A DNA stretch of 37,382 nucleotides. Origin: Micromonospora craterilacus. Lineage in GTDB: Bacteria; Actinomycetota; Actinomycetes; Mycobacteriales; Micromonosporaceae. Under the pieces are notes generated by a model that saw nothing but the letters and a program-made list of their open reading frames with translations, ran no database searches and was not told the DNA's origin. This document shows, piece by piece, positions 7,611-15,420 of the stretch; position 1 is the first letter of the stretch; each line of letters opens with the position of its first letter. The stretch spans positions 1-37,382 of the forward strand of contig NZ_POTY01000032.1 of NCBI RefSeq assembly GCF_003236315.1. The letters are read 5' to 3'. A program made the translations under genes and the position numbers.

Positions 7611-8300
7611 ATGCCTGAGCTGATGGACGTCACGGTCGGCGACCTGCGCCTCTCGCTGCGGGTGTGGCGGGCCGTCGACCGGGGCGGAACGCCGACGGTG
7701 CTGCTCCATGCCACCGGGAAGACGGCTCGCGACTGGGACGTGATCGCGGCGGGCCTGGCCGCCGAGCGGACGGTGTACGCCGTCGACCTGCGCGGCCACG
7801 GTGCCAGTGACTGGCCCGGCACCTACCGCCTGGAGCTGTTCGCCCACGACGTCATCGGCGTCCTCGACCAACTGGACACCGGCGCGGTGGACCTGATCGG
7901 TCATTCCCTCGGTGGTCTGGTCGCCTGCCTGGTGGCCGCCGAGCGGCCACGGCACGTTCGCCGGCTCGTGCTGGAGGACATCCCGTTCCCCCATCCTCGG
8001 CGGCCGAAGCCTCCTGACCGCCCCGCTGGGGAGCTGCCCTTCGACTGGCAGGTCGTGGCGCAGGTCCGGCCCGAGATCGACGATCCGGACCCGGGCTGGG
8101 CCGAGACAGTCACCCGGATCACCGCACCCACCCTGCTCATCGGCGGTGGAGCAACGAGCCCGGTCCCCCAGGAACACGTCGCCGAACTCGCCGACCGGCT
8201 GGCCGACGCCCGGCTCACGACCATCGCGGCCGGCCATCTGGTGCACACTGCGGCGCCGGACGAGTACCTCACCGCCGTGACCGCATTCCTCGACGCGTAG
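7611..8300 (+). CDS. Alpha/beta hydrolase
   Basis: The product (229 residues from ATG 7611) has the alpha/beta hydrolase order: an early 'LLHATG' oxyanion strand, 'VDLRGHGASD' and the nucleophile elbow GHSLGG. The late 'AGHLVHTAAPDEY' block carries the catalytic His. The usual acid after strand 6 (G-x-x-D) is replaced by 'GGGATSPVPQEH', a variant I believe belongs to a recognised subfamily, so the acid probably lies elsewhere. ATG 7611 has GAGG about 8 nt upstream. TTG 7575 and ATG 7623 are alternatives. The substrate cannot be inferred. Confidence 0.85.
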   Translation: MPELMDVTVGDLRLSLRVWRAVDRGGTPTVLLHATGKTARDWDVIAAGLAAERTVYAVDLRGHGASDWPGTYRLELFAHDVIGVLDQLDTGAVDLIGHSLGGLVACLVAAERPRHVRRLVLEDIPFPHPRRPKPPDRPAGELPFDWQVVAQVRPEIDDPDPGWAETVTRITAPTLLIGGGATSPVPQEHVAELADRLADARLTTIAAGHLVHTAAPDEYLTAVTAFLDA

Positions 8301-8360
8301 AGCCAGCCCGCGAGACGTACGCCATGTTCCGGATTCGGGCCCGCGGCGGGCGGCGGTGCC

Positions 8361-8366
8361 TACGGT
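8361..8366 (+). promoter_or_regulatory. Candidate -10 box for the CapA-like gene
   Basis: TACGGT fits TANNNT and ends 6 nt before GTG 8373, so transcription could begin at or next to the start codon. The intervening GGGAGA could instead be a very close ribosome site. No clear -35 is seen. Confidence 0.35.
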
Positions 8367-8372
8367 GGGAGA

Positions 8373-9488
8373 GTGCCGGACGGCGACCTGACGATCTTCC
8401 TCGGCGGTGACGTGATGACCGGCCGAGGGGTGGACCAGATCCTGCCTCGACCGGGCAGCCCGGAGCTGCGCGAGCGTGCGGTGGGCGACGCACGGGAGTA
8501 CGTGGCGCTGGCCGAGTCCGCCGGCGGGCCGATCCCGCGACCGGCGGATCCCGCCTGGCCCTGGGGTGACCTGCGGTCGGTGCTGGACGAGGCGCGCCCG
8601 GACGTACGGCTGGTGAACCTGGAGACGGCGGTGACCCGACGCGGCAGCCACGCGTCCGGCAAGGCCATCCACTACCGGATGCACCCGGACAACGTCGCCT
8701 GCCTCACCACCGCTCGGCTCGACGTGTGCGCGCTGGCCAACAACCATGTGCTGGACTTCGGTGTCGACGGCCTCGCCGAGACCCACCAGACCCTCGTGGC
8801 GGCGGGGATCCGGGCGGTGGGCGCCGGCCGGGACCACGACGAGGCGTGGGCACCCGCCCGGCTCGACGTGGCTGCCGGTCGGCGGTTGCTGGTGTGGTCG
8901 GTCGCCGCCGAGTCCAGCGGGGTTCCGCCGGGGTGGGCGGCCACCGGCACGGCTCCCGGGGTCGCCCTCCTGCCCGAGGTCTCCGCAGCCGGCGCCGGTG
9001 CGCTGCTCGACACGATAGGGCGGCAGGCCCGACCGGGGGATCTGATCGTGGTGTCGGTGCACTGGGGCTCGAACTGGGGGTACGACGTCGACCCTGAGCA
9101 GGTCGCGTTCGCGCACCGCCTGATCGACGGCGGGGTCCACGTCGTGCACGGCCACTCGTCGCACCACCCGAGGCCGGTGGAGATCTACCGTGGCCGGCTG
9201 GTGCTGTACGGGTGTGGCGACCTGATCGACGACTACGAGGGGATCGAGGGGTACGAGTCGTACCGGCCCGAGTTGCGCCTCGCGTATCTCGCCACCCTCG
9301 ACGCGGACGGCGGCGCGTTGCGGCGGCTGCGGATGGTGCCGATGCGGATGCGGCGGATGCGCCTCGAACACGCCGCGCCGCCCGACGTCGGCTGGCTGGC
9401 GGACGTGGTCGGCGAGGTGAGCCGGCCGTTCGGGACACGGATCGTCACAGACGGAAGCGACCTGCGCGCCGAGCCCGAGATGCCATGA
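8373..9488 (+). CDS. CapA/PgsA-family protein (PGA_cap, metallophosphatase-like fold)
   Basis: The 371-residue protein begins at GTG 8373 and carries CapA-family blocks: 'FLGGDVMTGRG' at the N-terminus, 'LVNLETAVT', 'ALANNHVLDFGVDGL', 'VSVHWGSNWGYD' and 'VHGHSSHHPRPVE'. These Asp, Asn and His motifs resemble the calcineurin-like metal site. CapA/PgsA proteins are linked to poly-gamma-glutamate capsule synthesis and export, but here there is no TM anchor or signal peptide and no capB/capC neighbour. Capsule synthesis is therefore unlikely, and a cytoplasmic hydrolase role is possible. Its stop overlaps the start of the next hydrolase gene (ATGA at 9485-9488), so the two are co-translated. Confidence 0.9.
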   Translation: MPDGDLTIFLGGDVMTGRGVDQILPRPGSPELRERAVGDAREYVALAESAGGPIPRPADPAWPWGDLRSVLDEARPDVRLVNLETAVTRRGSHASGKAIHYRMHPDNVACLTTARLDVCALANNHVLDFGVDGLAETHQTLVAAGIRAVGAGRDHDEAWAPARLDVAAGRRLLVWSVAAESSGVPPGWAATGTAPGVALLPEVSAAGAGALLDTIGRQARPGDLIVVSVHWGSNWGYDVDPEQVAFAHRLIDGGVHVVHGHSSHHPRPVEIYRGRLVLYGCGDLIDDYEGIEGYESYRPELRLAYLATLDADGGALRRLRMVPMRMRRMRLEHAAPPDVGWLADVVGEVSRPFGTRIVTDGSDLRAEPEMP

Positions 9489-10252
9489 GCCGCGCACCGT
9501 CACCCCTCTACTTCACCGAGCGTGGATCGGGGCCGCCCCTGCTGCTCGTGCACGGTTTGATGGTCACCGGCGAGATGTTCGAACCGGTGATGGCGCACTT
9601 CGCCACCCGGTATCGGGTGATCGTGCCCGACCTGCGCGGCCACGGGCGGAGCCGGGAGCTTCCGCCGCCGTACGCGCCGGCCCGCCTCGCCGCCGACCTG
9701 TCGCAACTGCTCGACCAGTTGGCCATCGACTCCACCGCCGTGCTCGGCTACTCGCAGGGCGGTGCGATCGCGCAACAACTCGTCCTCGACTTCCCCGACC
9801 GATGCGACCGTCTCGTGCTCGCCTGCACCTTCGCGTACAACATGGCGACCGGGCGCGAGAAGGTCGAGGGCCACCTGCTGCCGCTGCTGCTCCAGGCTCT
9901 CGGCATGCGGCGGCTGGCGAAGTTGATCGTCGGCCGGGCGGCGTCGCAGCTCGGCAGGGAACGTGCCGACTGGCTCGCCGCCATCATCGCGGGCCAGGAC
10001 CCCAAATTGATGATCTCCGCCTGGAAGGAGACGATGGCGTTCGACAGCCGGCGTCGACTGGCCGAGATCACCTGTCCGACGCTCGTCGTCGCCGCCGCGA
10101 ACGACCGGGCGGTACCGGTCCACCATGCGCGGATGCTCCACGACGGCATCGCCGGCTCCCGGATGATCGTCATCGAGAATGCCGACCACGCACTCATCTG
10201 GATGCACTCCGCCGAGTTCGAGCGGGTCACCGACGCCTTCCTCGGGACCTGA
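9485..10252 (+). CDS. Alpha/beta hydrolase coupled to the CapA-like gene
   Basis: 255 residues from ATG 9485, which overlaps the preceding stop. It shows 'LLLVHGLMVTGEMF' (oxyanion region), 'VPDLRGHGRS', the nucleophile elbow GYSQGG, the acid in 'ANDRAVPVHH' and the catalytic His in 'ENADHALIW', so a complete triad. It resembles esterase or lactonase-type hydrolases, and the substrate is not predictable. Translational coupling suggests a joint pathway with the CapA-like protein. The stop sits in TGACCGGGGCCGG (10250-10262), a short GC-rich near-palindrome that recurs at the stop of the sigma gene at 12802-12814. Confidence 0.88.
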   Translation: MSRAPSPLYFTERGSGPPLLLVHGLMVTGEMFEPVMAHFATRYRVIVPDLRGHGRSRELPPPYAPARLAADLSQLLDQLAIDSTAVLGYSQGGAIAQQLVLDFPDRCDRLVLACTFAYNMATGREKVEGHLLPLLLQALGMRRLAKLIVGRAASQLGRERADWLAAIIAGQDPKLMISAWKETMAFDSRRRLAEITCPTLVVAAANDRAVPVHHARMLHDGIAGSRMIVIENADHALIWMHSAEFERVTDAFLGT

Positions 10253-10325
10253 CCGGGGCCGGCCGCCTCGCTCTTCCCGTGCCCTAACTGACGATGAGCG
10301 GATGGGCAGCGGGTCCGGCGACGCC

Positions 10326-10331
10326 GATAAT
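10326..10331 (+). promoter_or_regulatory. Candidate -10 box giving a leaderless start
   Basis: GATAAT ends 7 nt before ATG 10339, so a transcript starting at that ATG is plausible. This decides for 10339 over the upstream ATGs at 10294 and 10330, neither of which has a ribosome site. No -35 consensus is seen. Confidence 0.4.
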
Positions 10332-10338
10332 GAGACGC

Positions 10339-10722
10339 ATGTCTGTGCGTCATCGGCTCGCCGCGGCGCTTGTGCTGACCGTGGCTGGTGTCCTGGTACT
10401 GGCCCTGCCGGACAGCCTGGAAGGTCCACGGCTGGTCGAGTTCGGCCCTGGTCACGGTCCCTCCACACTGGACCTGGTCGGCATCGCGCTGCTCACCCCG
10501 GGCGCCAGCTGGCTACTGGCAATGCTGGTACGAGCGTTGCCATCGCTGGCGTACCAGCCGCGTACCCTCTTCGGCCTGGGCGCCGCCGGCGGGCTCGGTC
10601 TCGGACTGCTGCTCGCCTCGGTCTTCGCCGGATTCACCGGCTGGTGGGCGATCGGCGCCCTGACCCTGACCGCAGTCGAACTCGTTCTGCTCGCCCGGCT
10701 GTGGCGAGCACACCGCAGCTGA
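10339..10722 (+). CDS. Small membrane protein
   Basis: The product is 127 residues from ATG 10339 and begins with basic residues (SVRHR). Hydrophobic segments lie at about 7-24, 45-65, 72-93 and 96-116, so there are three or four membrane spans with a short basic tail. No family is recognised. It is separated from the hydrolase upstream by about 85 nt and faces the frameshifted hydrolase gene. Confidence 0.6.
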   Translation: MSVRHRLAAALVLTVAGVLVLALPDSLEGPRLVEFGPGHGPSTLDLVGIALLTPGASWLLAMLVRALPSLAYQPRTLFGLGAAGGLGLGLLLASVFAGFTGWWAIGALTLTAVELVLLARLWRAHRS

Positions 10723-10848
10723 GCTGCCGGACACGCCGGCCTCTCGTTGGTCCGTGGGGAAACCTTGGTGGGGAGGCGGTGCCGGCACCGCGTCCCCACC
10801 GGCAGATGTGCGGGCGTCACCGGACCGGGGGCGCGGCGCGGCTCGTCA

Positions 10849-11678
10849 TCACGCTTTCAGGACTGCGCGCAGTCGGGTGGCGAACTGCTCCGGGTCGTCG
10901 ATGAAGCCGGTGTGGTCGCCGGGGAACAGCGTGGGTTCGACGCCGAGTGCCGCGGCGAGCGCCCGCGACGCGCGGTCGCACAGCTGGCCGGACGACTGCT
11001 CACCGATGCCGATCGCGATCCTGGCCCTGGTCGAGCGCAGGACGGTGAGGTCGGGCACCCAGTGGGTGGTCTCCCGCAGCTCGTGCACGAACCAACGGTG
11101 TTCGTCGACTGCCTGCTGCGGATCGCGTTCGCCGCCGAACATGATCTCGAACACCTCCTCCGGATGTCGATGTTGGCCTGCGCAAGGAACTTCCGCCAGG
11201 CCCCCGTCACGTCGCCAAGGCGGTAGGCGGCGATGATCTCCTCCGTTTCGGCGTGTACCTGCTCGCGGTCCTCCAGCAGCTCGACCAGCGGCGGCTCGTG
11301 GGCGACGACGGTATGGACCTGTGCGGGGTGGGCCTGGGCGAGAGCCAGCGCGCTGACGGCGCCGCCGCTGGAGCCCAGTACCGCGGCCGGGCCGACGTTG
11401 AGCTGGGTCAGCAGCCGGGAGAGGTCGTCGGCGCGCAACTGCGGGGTCGAATCCTGGTCGGGGTCGTCGACCTCGCTGCGATGGATGCCGCGCGGATCGG
11501 TGGTGAGTACGGTGTGGTCGGCGGCGAGCAGGTCGGCCACCGCGGCGAACGAGTTGGCGTCCATCGGGGCACCGACGAGCACCACGAGAGGGCCCTGGCC
11601 CCGGACCTCGTAGTGCAGGCGGGCGCCGGGAACGGCAAGGGTCCGGGCCGGGGCGGCAACAGTCGAAGAGTCGTACAT
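10849..11678 (-). pseudogene. Alpha/beta hydrolase with a one-base frameshift
   Basis: Reading from ATG 11678 (AGGAG just upstream), the frame is a normal hydrolase: 'LVVLVGAPMDANSF', 'TTDPRGIHRSE' and the nucleophile elbow GSSGGA, up to 'FLAQANIDI' near 11163. That frame then becomes Arg/Ser-rich nonsense. The next frame continues naturally with 'PEEVFEIMFGGERDPQ' through 'FPGDHTGFIDD' (catalytic His) to the stop at 10849-10851. Adding one C on the minus strand next to 11162 would restore about 276 residues. This is either a sequencing or assembly error or a recent inactivation. Codon pattern and motifs on both sides look intact, so the damage is young if real. It is divergent from a SnoaL-tailed ECF sigma gene, 70 bp away. 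As far as I recall, sigG of Mycobacterium tuberculosis also neighbours a hydrolase. Confidence 0.85.
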
Positions 11679-11734
11679 CGGATCTCCTGGCTGGTGGGTG
11701 CTGCTTGTTGCCATGGATGACTCTCGCCGACCGG

Positions 11735-11740
11735 TAAAGT
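11735..11740 (+). promoter_or_regulatory. Candidate -10 box of the ECF sigma gene
   Basis: TAAAGT fits TANNNT and ends 8 nt before GTG 11749. It lies in the 70-bp gap to the divergent hydrolase. TTGCCA at 11708-11713 is too far upstream (21 nt) for a standard -35. Confidence 0.35.
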
Positions 11741-11748
11741 CGTCGCTC

Positions 11749-12804
11749 GTGAGCAACCTTTTCGCGACGCCGCGCCAGGGCACGGCGGGGAAGGAAGCCG
11801 AAGACCTCGACCTGGCCCGGGCGGGCGACGCCGACGGCGCCGCGTTCACCCGCCTCGTGGAGCCGCTGCGCCGGGAGTTGCACGCCCACTGTTACCGGAT
11901 GCTCGGCTCGACCCACGACGCCGACGACGCCCTACAGGACGCCCTGCTCCGGGCGTGGCGGGGCATCGGGCGCTTCGAGGGTCGCAGCTCGCTGCGCTCG
12001 TGGCTGTACACCGTGGTCACCCGCACCTGCCTTGACATCGCCGAGGCCCGCGGCCGGCGGGCGCTGCCCGTCGACCTCGGCCCGTCCAGCCGGCACGCCG
12101 TGGTGGGCGACCGGCCGGTGCCGGAGGTGGCCTGGCTGGGCCCGTACCCGGACGTGGACGTTGGCGGCGGCCCGGCTGGCCCGGGCGTACGCTACGAGCA
12201 GCGCGAGGCCGTCGAGCTCGCCTTCGTGGCCGCCCTGCAGCACCTGCCCGGCAATCAGCGGGCAGCGCTGCTGCTGTTCGAGGTTCTCGGCTTCTCGGTG
12301 GCCGAGATCGCCGCCATGATGGACACCTCGACCACATCGGTGAACTCCGCCCTGGCCCGCGCCCGCAAGCTGGTCGAGAGGAAGATTCAGTCCCCGACCC
12401 AGCAGCAGACGCTACGCAAGCTCGGCGATGCCCGCCTTCGGGAGATCGTCGCGAGGTACTCCACCGCACTGGAGCAGGGCGACGCCGACGCCCTGGTCGC
12501 CCTGCTGACCCAGGATGTCACCTGGTCGATGCCGCCACTGGCGCACTGGTACCACGGCCTTGACGCGGTCACCGACTTTGCCGTACGGCTCCCGCTGACC
12601 GGATGCGGCTCCTGGCGGCACCTGCCGACCAGCGCGAACGGCCAGCCCGCCGTGGGCAGCTACCTGTGCGGCGACGGCACCGGCGCACACGTCGCCTGGT
12701 CGATCGACGTCCTGACCCTGCGCGACGAGCACGTCGCCGAGATCACCTCATTCGTCGGCCCCGAACACTTCGCCCCCTTCGGCCTGCCCGCCTCCCTGCC
12801 CTGA
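11749..12804 (+). CDS. ECF sigma factor with C-terminal SnoaL-like domain (SigG/SigX5 type)
   Basis: 351 residues from GTG 11749; ATG 11713 is an in-frame alternative. Region 2 is clear ('HCYRMLGSTHDADDALQDALLRAWR', with the DDALQ core and 'SLRSWLYTVVTRTCLD'). A linker follows with the 'WLGPYPD' motif seen in this group, then region 4 ('LPGNQRAALLLFEVLGFSVAEIAAMM', helix-turn-helix). About 120 C-terminal residues ('YSTALEQGDADALVALLTQDVTWSMPPL' onward) form a SnoaL-like fold. In SigJ- and SigG-like ECF groups such a tail takes the place of a separate anti-sigma factor and modulates activity. No anti-sigma gene is adjacent. The divergent hydrolase is the natural candidate target. Confidence 0.92.
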   Translation: MSNLFATPRQGTAGKEAEDLDLARAGDADGAAFTRLVEPLRRELHAHCYRMLGSTHDADDALQDALLRAWRGIGRFEGRSSLRSWLYTVVTRTCLDIAEARGRRALPVDLGPSSRHAVVGDRPVPEVAWLGPYPDVDVGGGPAGPGVRYEQREAVELAFVAALQHLPGNQRAALLLFEVLGFSVAEIAAMMDTSTTSVNSALARARKLVERKIQSPTQQQTLRKLGDARLREIVARYSTALEQGDADALVALLTQDVTWSMPPLAHWYHGLDAVTDFAVRLPLTGCGSWRHLPTSANGQPAVGSYLCGDGTGAHVAWSIDVLTLRDEHVAEITSFVGPEHFAPFGLPASLP

Positions 12805-12858
12805 CCGGGGCCGGTCCTCGGCAGCAGTTCACCTCAGGTTCGAGGTCGCCAGGTCCGT

Positions 12859-13602
12859 CTAGGAAAGATCGATGACCAGGCCGGAGAGGGCCACGCCGAC
12901 CTTGCCCTGATAGCCGTCGCGGGCTGCGGCGCGGGCGGTCGCCGGATCGGTACCGGGCTGTAGATGAGTCAGCAGCAGCTCTCCGACCCCGGCGTCCTCG
13001 GCCTGCCGGCCCACCTGGCGCGCGCTCGACAGGTACCGCCGCGAGTCCTCCGGCACCTCGTCCACGAAGGTGGCCTCGGCCAGCAGCAGGTCCGCGTCGC
13101 GGGCCAGCGCCACCACCTCCGCGCTCGGGCCGGAGTCACCGGTGTACGCCAGCACCCGGTCGTCCACCGTCAGCCGTACGCCGGCATTCGGCACCCAGTG
13201 CGGCAGCAGGCGGGTCTCCGCGCGGAACGGGCCGATGTCCAGGTGACTGCCGGCGGTGAACTCGTGCAGCACGTAGGCCGCATCAAGCATCCCGGGGCGG
13301 TCCAGCGCCAACACCGCATCCAGCGCACCCGACGGCGCGTACAGCGGTAGCGGCCCGGGCGGATCGTCCCGCAGGGCACGTGACCGCAGCAGCGGGTTCA
13401 GGTCCGCACAATGATCGGGATGCCCGTGGCTGACGAAAACGGCGTCCACCTCATCCTGGGAGACCTGTTCCAACAGCCGCGGCACGGTCGCGTAGCCGAC
13501 GTCGACCAGCAGCCTGAACCCTTCATGCTCCACGAGGTAGCCGCTGCACGCCTGACCCGCCTCGGGCCATGCGCCACATCCGCCGAGGACCGTGAGCCGC
13601 AT
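12859..13602 (-). CDS. Metallo-beta-lactamase-fold hydrolase (RNase Z-like)
   Basis: The 247-residue protein begins 'MRLTVLGGCGAWP', typical of the RNase Z/ElaC-like MBL branch. It has the metal motif 'SHGHPDHCADL', later His and Asp ligands in 'LPHWVPNAG', 'AYTGDSGPS' and 'EATF', and a late 'LLLTHLQPGTDP'. It should bind two zinc ions and hydrolyse a phosphodiester or related ester. It is shorter than true RNase Z (about 300 residues) and I see no exosite arm, so tRNA processing is not implied. The start at 13602 is supported by a -10-like box 6 nt upstream rather than a ribosome site. It converges with the sigma gene, and the spacer of about 50 bp holds GACCGGGGCCGGTC (12803-12816). Confidence 0.88.
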   Translation of the reverse strand: MRLTVLGGCGAWPEAGQACSGYLVEHEGFRLLVDVGYATVPRLLEQVSQDEVDAVFVSHGHPDHCADLNPLLRSRALRDDPPGPLPLYAPSGALDAVLALDRPGMLDAAYVLHEFTAGSHLDIGPFRAETRLLPHWVPNAGVRLTVDDRVLAYTGDSGPSAEVVALARDADLLLAEATFVDEVPEDSRRYLSSARQVGRQAEDAGVGELLLTHLQPGTDPATARAAARDGYQGKVGVALSGLVIDLS

Positions 13603-13608
13603 CCCAGC

Positions 13609-13614
13609 ACTGTA
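13609..13614 (-). promoter_or_regulatory. Candidate -10 box, leaderless start of the MBL-fold gene
   Basis: On the minus strand TACAGT is followed by six bases and then ATG 13602. No ribosome site is present, which fits a leaderless transcript. The -35 region is not recognisable. Confidence 0.45.
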
Positions 13615-13896
13615 TCGACTGATGCGTTGCCGGCCGGAACAGACGCCTGCGAACCCGAGCGTTCATCCCTACCGGGCATGCCCAGGCCCAGCGGGACACC
13701 CCCGTCACCGGCCGCCGCCCGTGCCGTGCGCCGGGCCGGCCAGGCGGCGCCTCAGGGTCCCTTGAGATCGACTCTCCGTCATGCGGTCGACGCTATGCCG
13801 GCCCCTGCCCGCGCCACATCGCTCCGCAGAGCCATCCGGGGCCAAGCCGGACCGGACGGTGGCGTCGGGTCCGCACCCCCGTCTTCGCCCTCAGGG

Positions 13897-14700
13897 TCAG
13901 CGGAGCCGGAGAGTGACCGTCCCTGAGGTGCCATCGCGGTAGGTCACCTCGGTGTCGACACCATCCGCCGCCGTGTCCTCGAGCTCGTCGCCGGGGAACC
14001 AGAGTGCGAAGCGACCTCCGGAGACGGTGGCCTCCACCGGGCCATGCGCTGCGCTCGGATAGGTCACCCCCACCACCTCGCCGCCGGCAAACCCGACGGC
14101 CACTGAGACGGCGCCGCGTGCGACGCTGCCAGAGCCGAGGTCGGTCGCGCGCAACTCGCGCGGAGCCGGCTCGGTGAAGTCGTCGGGCCGGCCGACCGAG
14201 CCGACCCAGGCATCGGAGAAGAGGCCGAGACTGTCGTTGGTCAGGCACATCGCCGAGAAGCCGTCGTCCCCGGCCAGAACCACCATCGTCCAATCGCCAC
14301 GCCGCTCGGTCACGGCGGCCCGGGCGGTCGCCAACTCTCGATCGGCGCTGTTCGGCACGCCCTCCTGCTGTTCACGACAGGATTCCGCTGCCTTCGCTGC
14401 CGCTCGGGGAGCCAGCGTGGCCGGGCTGGGGGTCCAACTGGCGAAGGCCTGGTTGTCCTGGGGAAGGAGTACGCCGGCCGCGACGGCGACCGCGACGGTG
14501 CCGCCGGCGAGGATCAGCCATCGGGCGCGTGGTGACCGGGCCGGTTCGACCCTGGCAGGTCCGGGTGGTCCGGCGAACTGCGGATCGGTCGCGACGATCC
14601 GGGCCAGGTCGGCCCGCGCGCGCGGGCTCCGGGGGTCGATCTCACGGTCGGCCGGGTCGAGCGAGCGCAGGGTGCTCAGCGTGGCGTCGGTACGCTTCAT
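13897..14700 (-). CDS. Membrane protein, putative anti-sigma factor
   Basis: 267 residues from ATG 14700, which overlaps the stop of the ECF sigma gene (ATGA). A ~58-residue N-terminal cytoplasmic region ('LRSLDPADREIDPRSPRARADLARI') precedes one TM segment at about 61-79 and a ~185-residue outer domain with two cysteines (in 'AESCREQ' and 'SAMCLTND'). The position, coupling and topology match membrane anti-sigma factors. The N-terminal domain lacks the HxxxCxxC zinc motif of ZAS-type anti-sigmas, so it would be a non-ZAS regulator. The outer domain is unrecognised and may be the sensor. The 294 bp between it and the MBL-fold gene contain no gene that I can support. Confidence 0.75.
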   Translation of the reverse strand: MKRTDATLSTLRSLDPADREIDPRSPRARADLARIVATDPQFAGPPGPARVEPARSPRARWLILAGGTVAVAVAAGVLLPQDNQAFASWTPSPATLAPRAAAKAAESCREQQEGVPNSADRELATARAAVTERRGDWTMVVLAGDDGFSAMCLTNDSLGLFSDAWVGSVGRPDDFTEPAPRELRATDLGSGSVARGAVSVAVGFAGGEVVGVTYPSAAHGPVEATVSGGRFALWFPGDELEDTAADGVDTEVTYRDGTSGTVTLRLR

Positions 14701-15260
14701 GACGTGATCCCTTCGGGGAGGCTCGCCGGCGCGGTGTTGCTCGGCGGAAGGTTGCCGGCGTGGAGTTTGAGGGCTCGTCGCGCCTTGCTGAGGCGAAGCC
14801 GGAACGCGACGGGCGAGATGTTGAGCACGCGGGCCGCCTGCGGTGCGGTGAGTCCCTCGAAGACACTCAGGGCGAGGGCTTCCTGGTGTACGTCGGAGAG
14901 ACGTTGCCAGCCGCGGGCGAGATCGAGCTGGTGGGCGATCACCTCGGTGTCGAGATCGTTCGCTGCCGCCGCGGGAGCCGCTGCAAGGCGGACCCGCAGT
15001 GCCCGCTGGCGGTCAGCTCCACGAACCGTGTTGAGGATGACGCCGCGGGCGATGCCGTACAGCCACGCGCGGGCATCCCCGGTCTGTTCCGGCAGGTCCT
15101 CCAGCCGGCGCCAGGCAACCAGGAACGCGTCCGCGGCCACGTCCTCGGCGTGCGTCGGATGGACCCGACGCTGGATGAACCGGAGGAGGTCGGCGTAGGT
15201 GGCTTCGTACAGCCGGGTGAACCGGGCCTCGCGCTCCGGGACGTGGCGCTGCTCGCTCAT
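14697..15260 (-). CDS. ECF sigma factor
   Basis: 187 residues from ATG 15260. Sigma-70 region 2 is seen in 'LYEATYADLLRFIQRRV', 'AEDVAADAFLVAWRR' and 'DARAWLYGIARGVILN'. Region 4 is in 'LSDVHQEALALSVFEGLTAPQAARVL' with a helix-turn-helix ending 'RLRLSKARRALK'. Length and layout are those of a plain ECF factor without extra domains. The overlapping downstream gene encodes the probable membrane anti-sigma factor. An upstream ORF extension to 15698 is spurious, since it would run into the divergent regulator gene. The start lies 160 bp from that regulator. Confidence 0.92.
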   Translation of the reverse strand: MSEQRHVPEREARFTRLYEATYADLLRFIQRRVHPTHAEDVAADAFLVAWRRLEDLPEQTGDARAWLYGIARGVILNTVRGADRQRALRVRLAAAPAAAANDLDTEVIAHQLDLARGWQRLSDVHQEALALSVFEGLTAPQAARVLNISPVAFRLRLSKARRALKLHAGNLPPSNTAPASLPEGITS

Positions 15261-15301
15261 GACCTGTACCTGTCCGGCACACCGACGAGTGTGTCCCGGC
15301 T

Positions 15302-15317
15302 GATCGCTATCGCGATC
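15302..15317. promoter_or_regulatory. Palindrome related to the ArsR-gene operator
   Basis: GATCGC (15302-15307) and GCGATC (15312-15317) flank four bases. The core ATCGCTATCG at 15303-15312 recurs exactly at 15391-15400, inside the second palindrome. The shared core suggests two binding sites for one regulator in the gap between the ECF sigma and ArsR-like genes. Confidence 0.5.
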
Positions 15318-15392
15318 CTGCCTCGCCGCCGGCACCAAGGCTAAGGACGGGAGATCGACGATCCTGGCAGCCAGCATACCGCCTTCCATTAT

Positions 15393-15412
15393 CGCTATCG
15401 AGAATGATAGCG
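15393..15412. promoter_or_regulatory. Palindromic operator overlapping the ArsR-like gene promoter
   Basis: CGCTATC (15393-15399) and GATAGCG (15406-15412) form a 7-bp inverted repeat with a 6-bp spacer, ending 8 bp before ATG 15421. TAGCGT at 15409-15414 fits TANNNT and ends 6 nt before the ATG, so the palindrome would cover the -10 box of a leaderless transcript. That is the expected placement for autorepression by an ArsR-type protein. Confidence 0.6.
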
Positions 15413-15420
15413 TTGACGCC

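Noticed and set aside
8373..9488. Capsule or poly-gamma-glutamate biosynthesis locus
   Set aside because: Only the CapA-like gene is present, with no membrane anchor and no capB or capC neighbour.
7422..9503. 693-codon minus-strand frame
   Set aside because: It covers two plus-strand genes with clear hydrolase and CapA motifs. Its composition (Gly, Arg, Val, His-rich with no motif) is that of a high-GC shadow frame.
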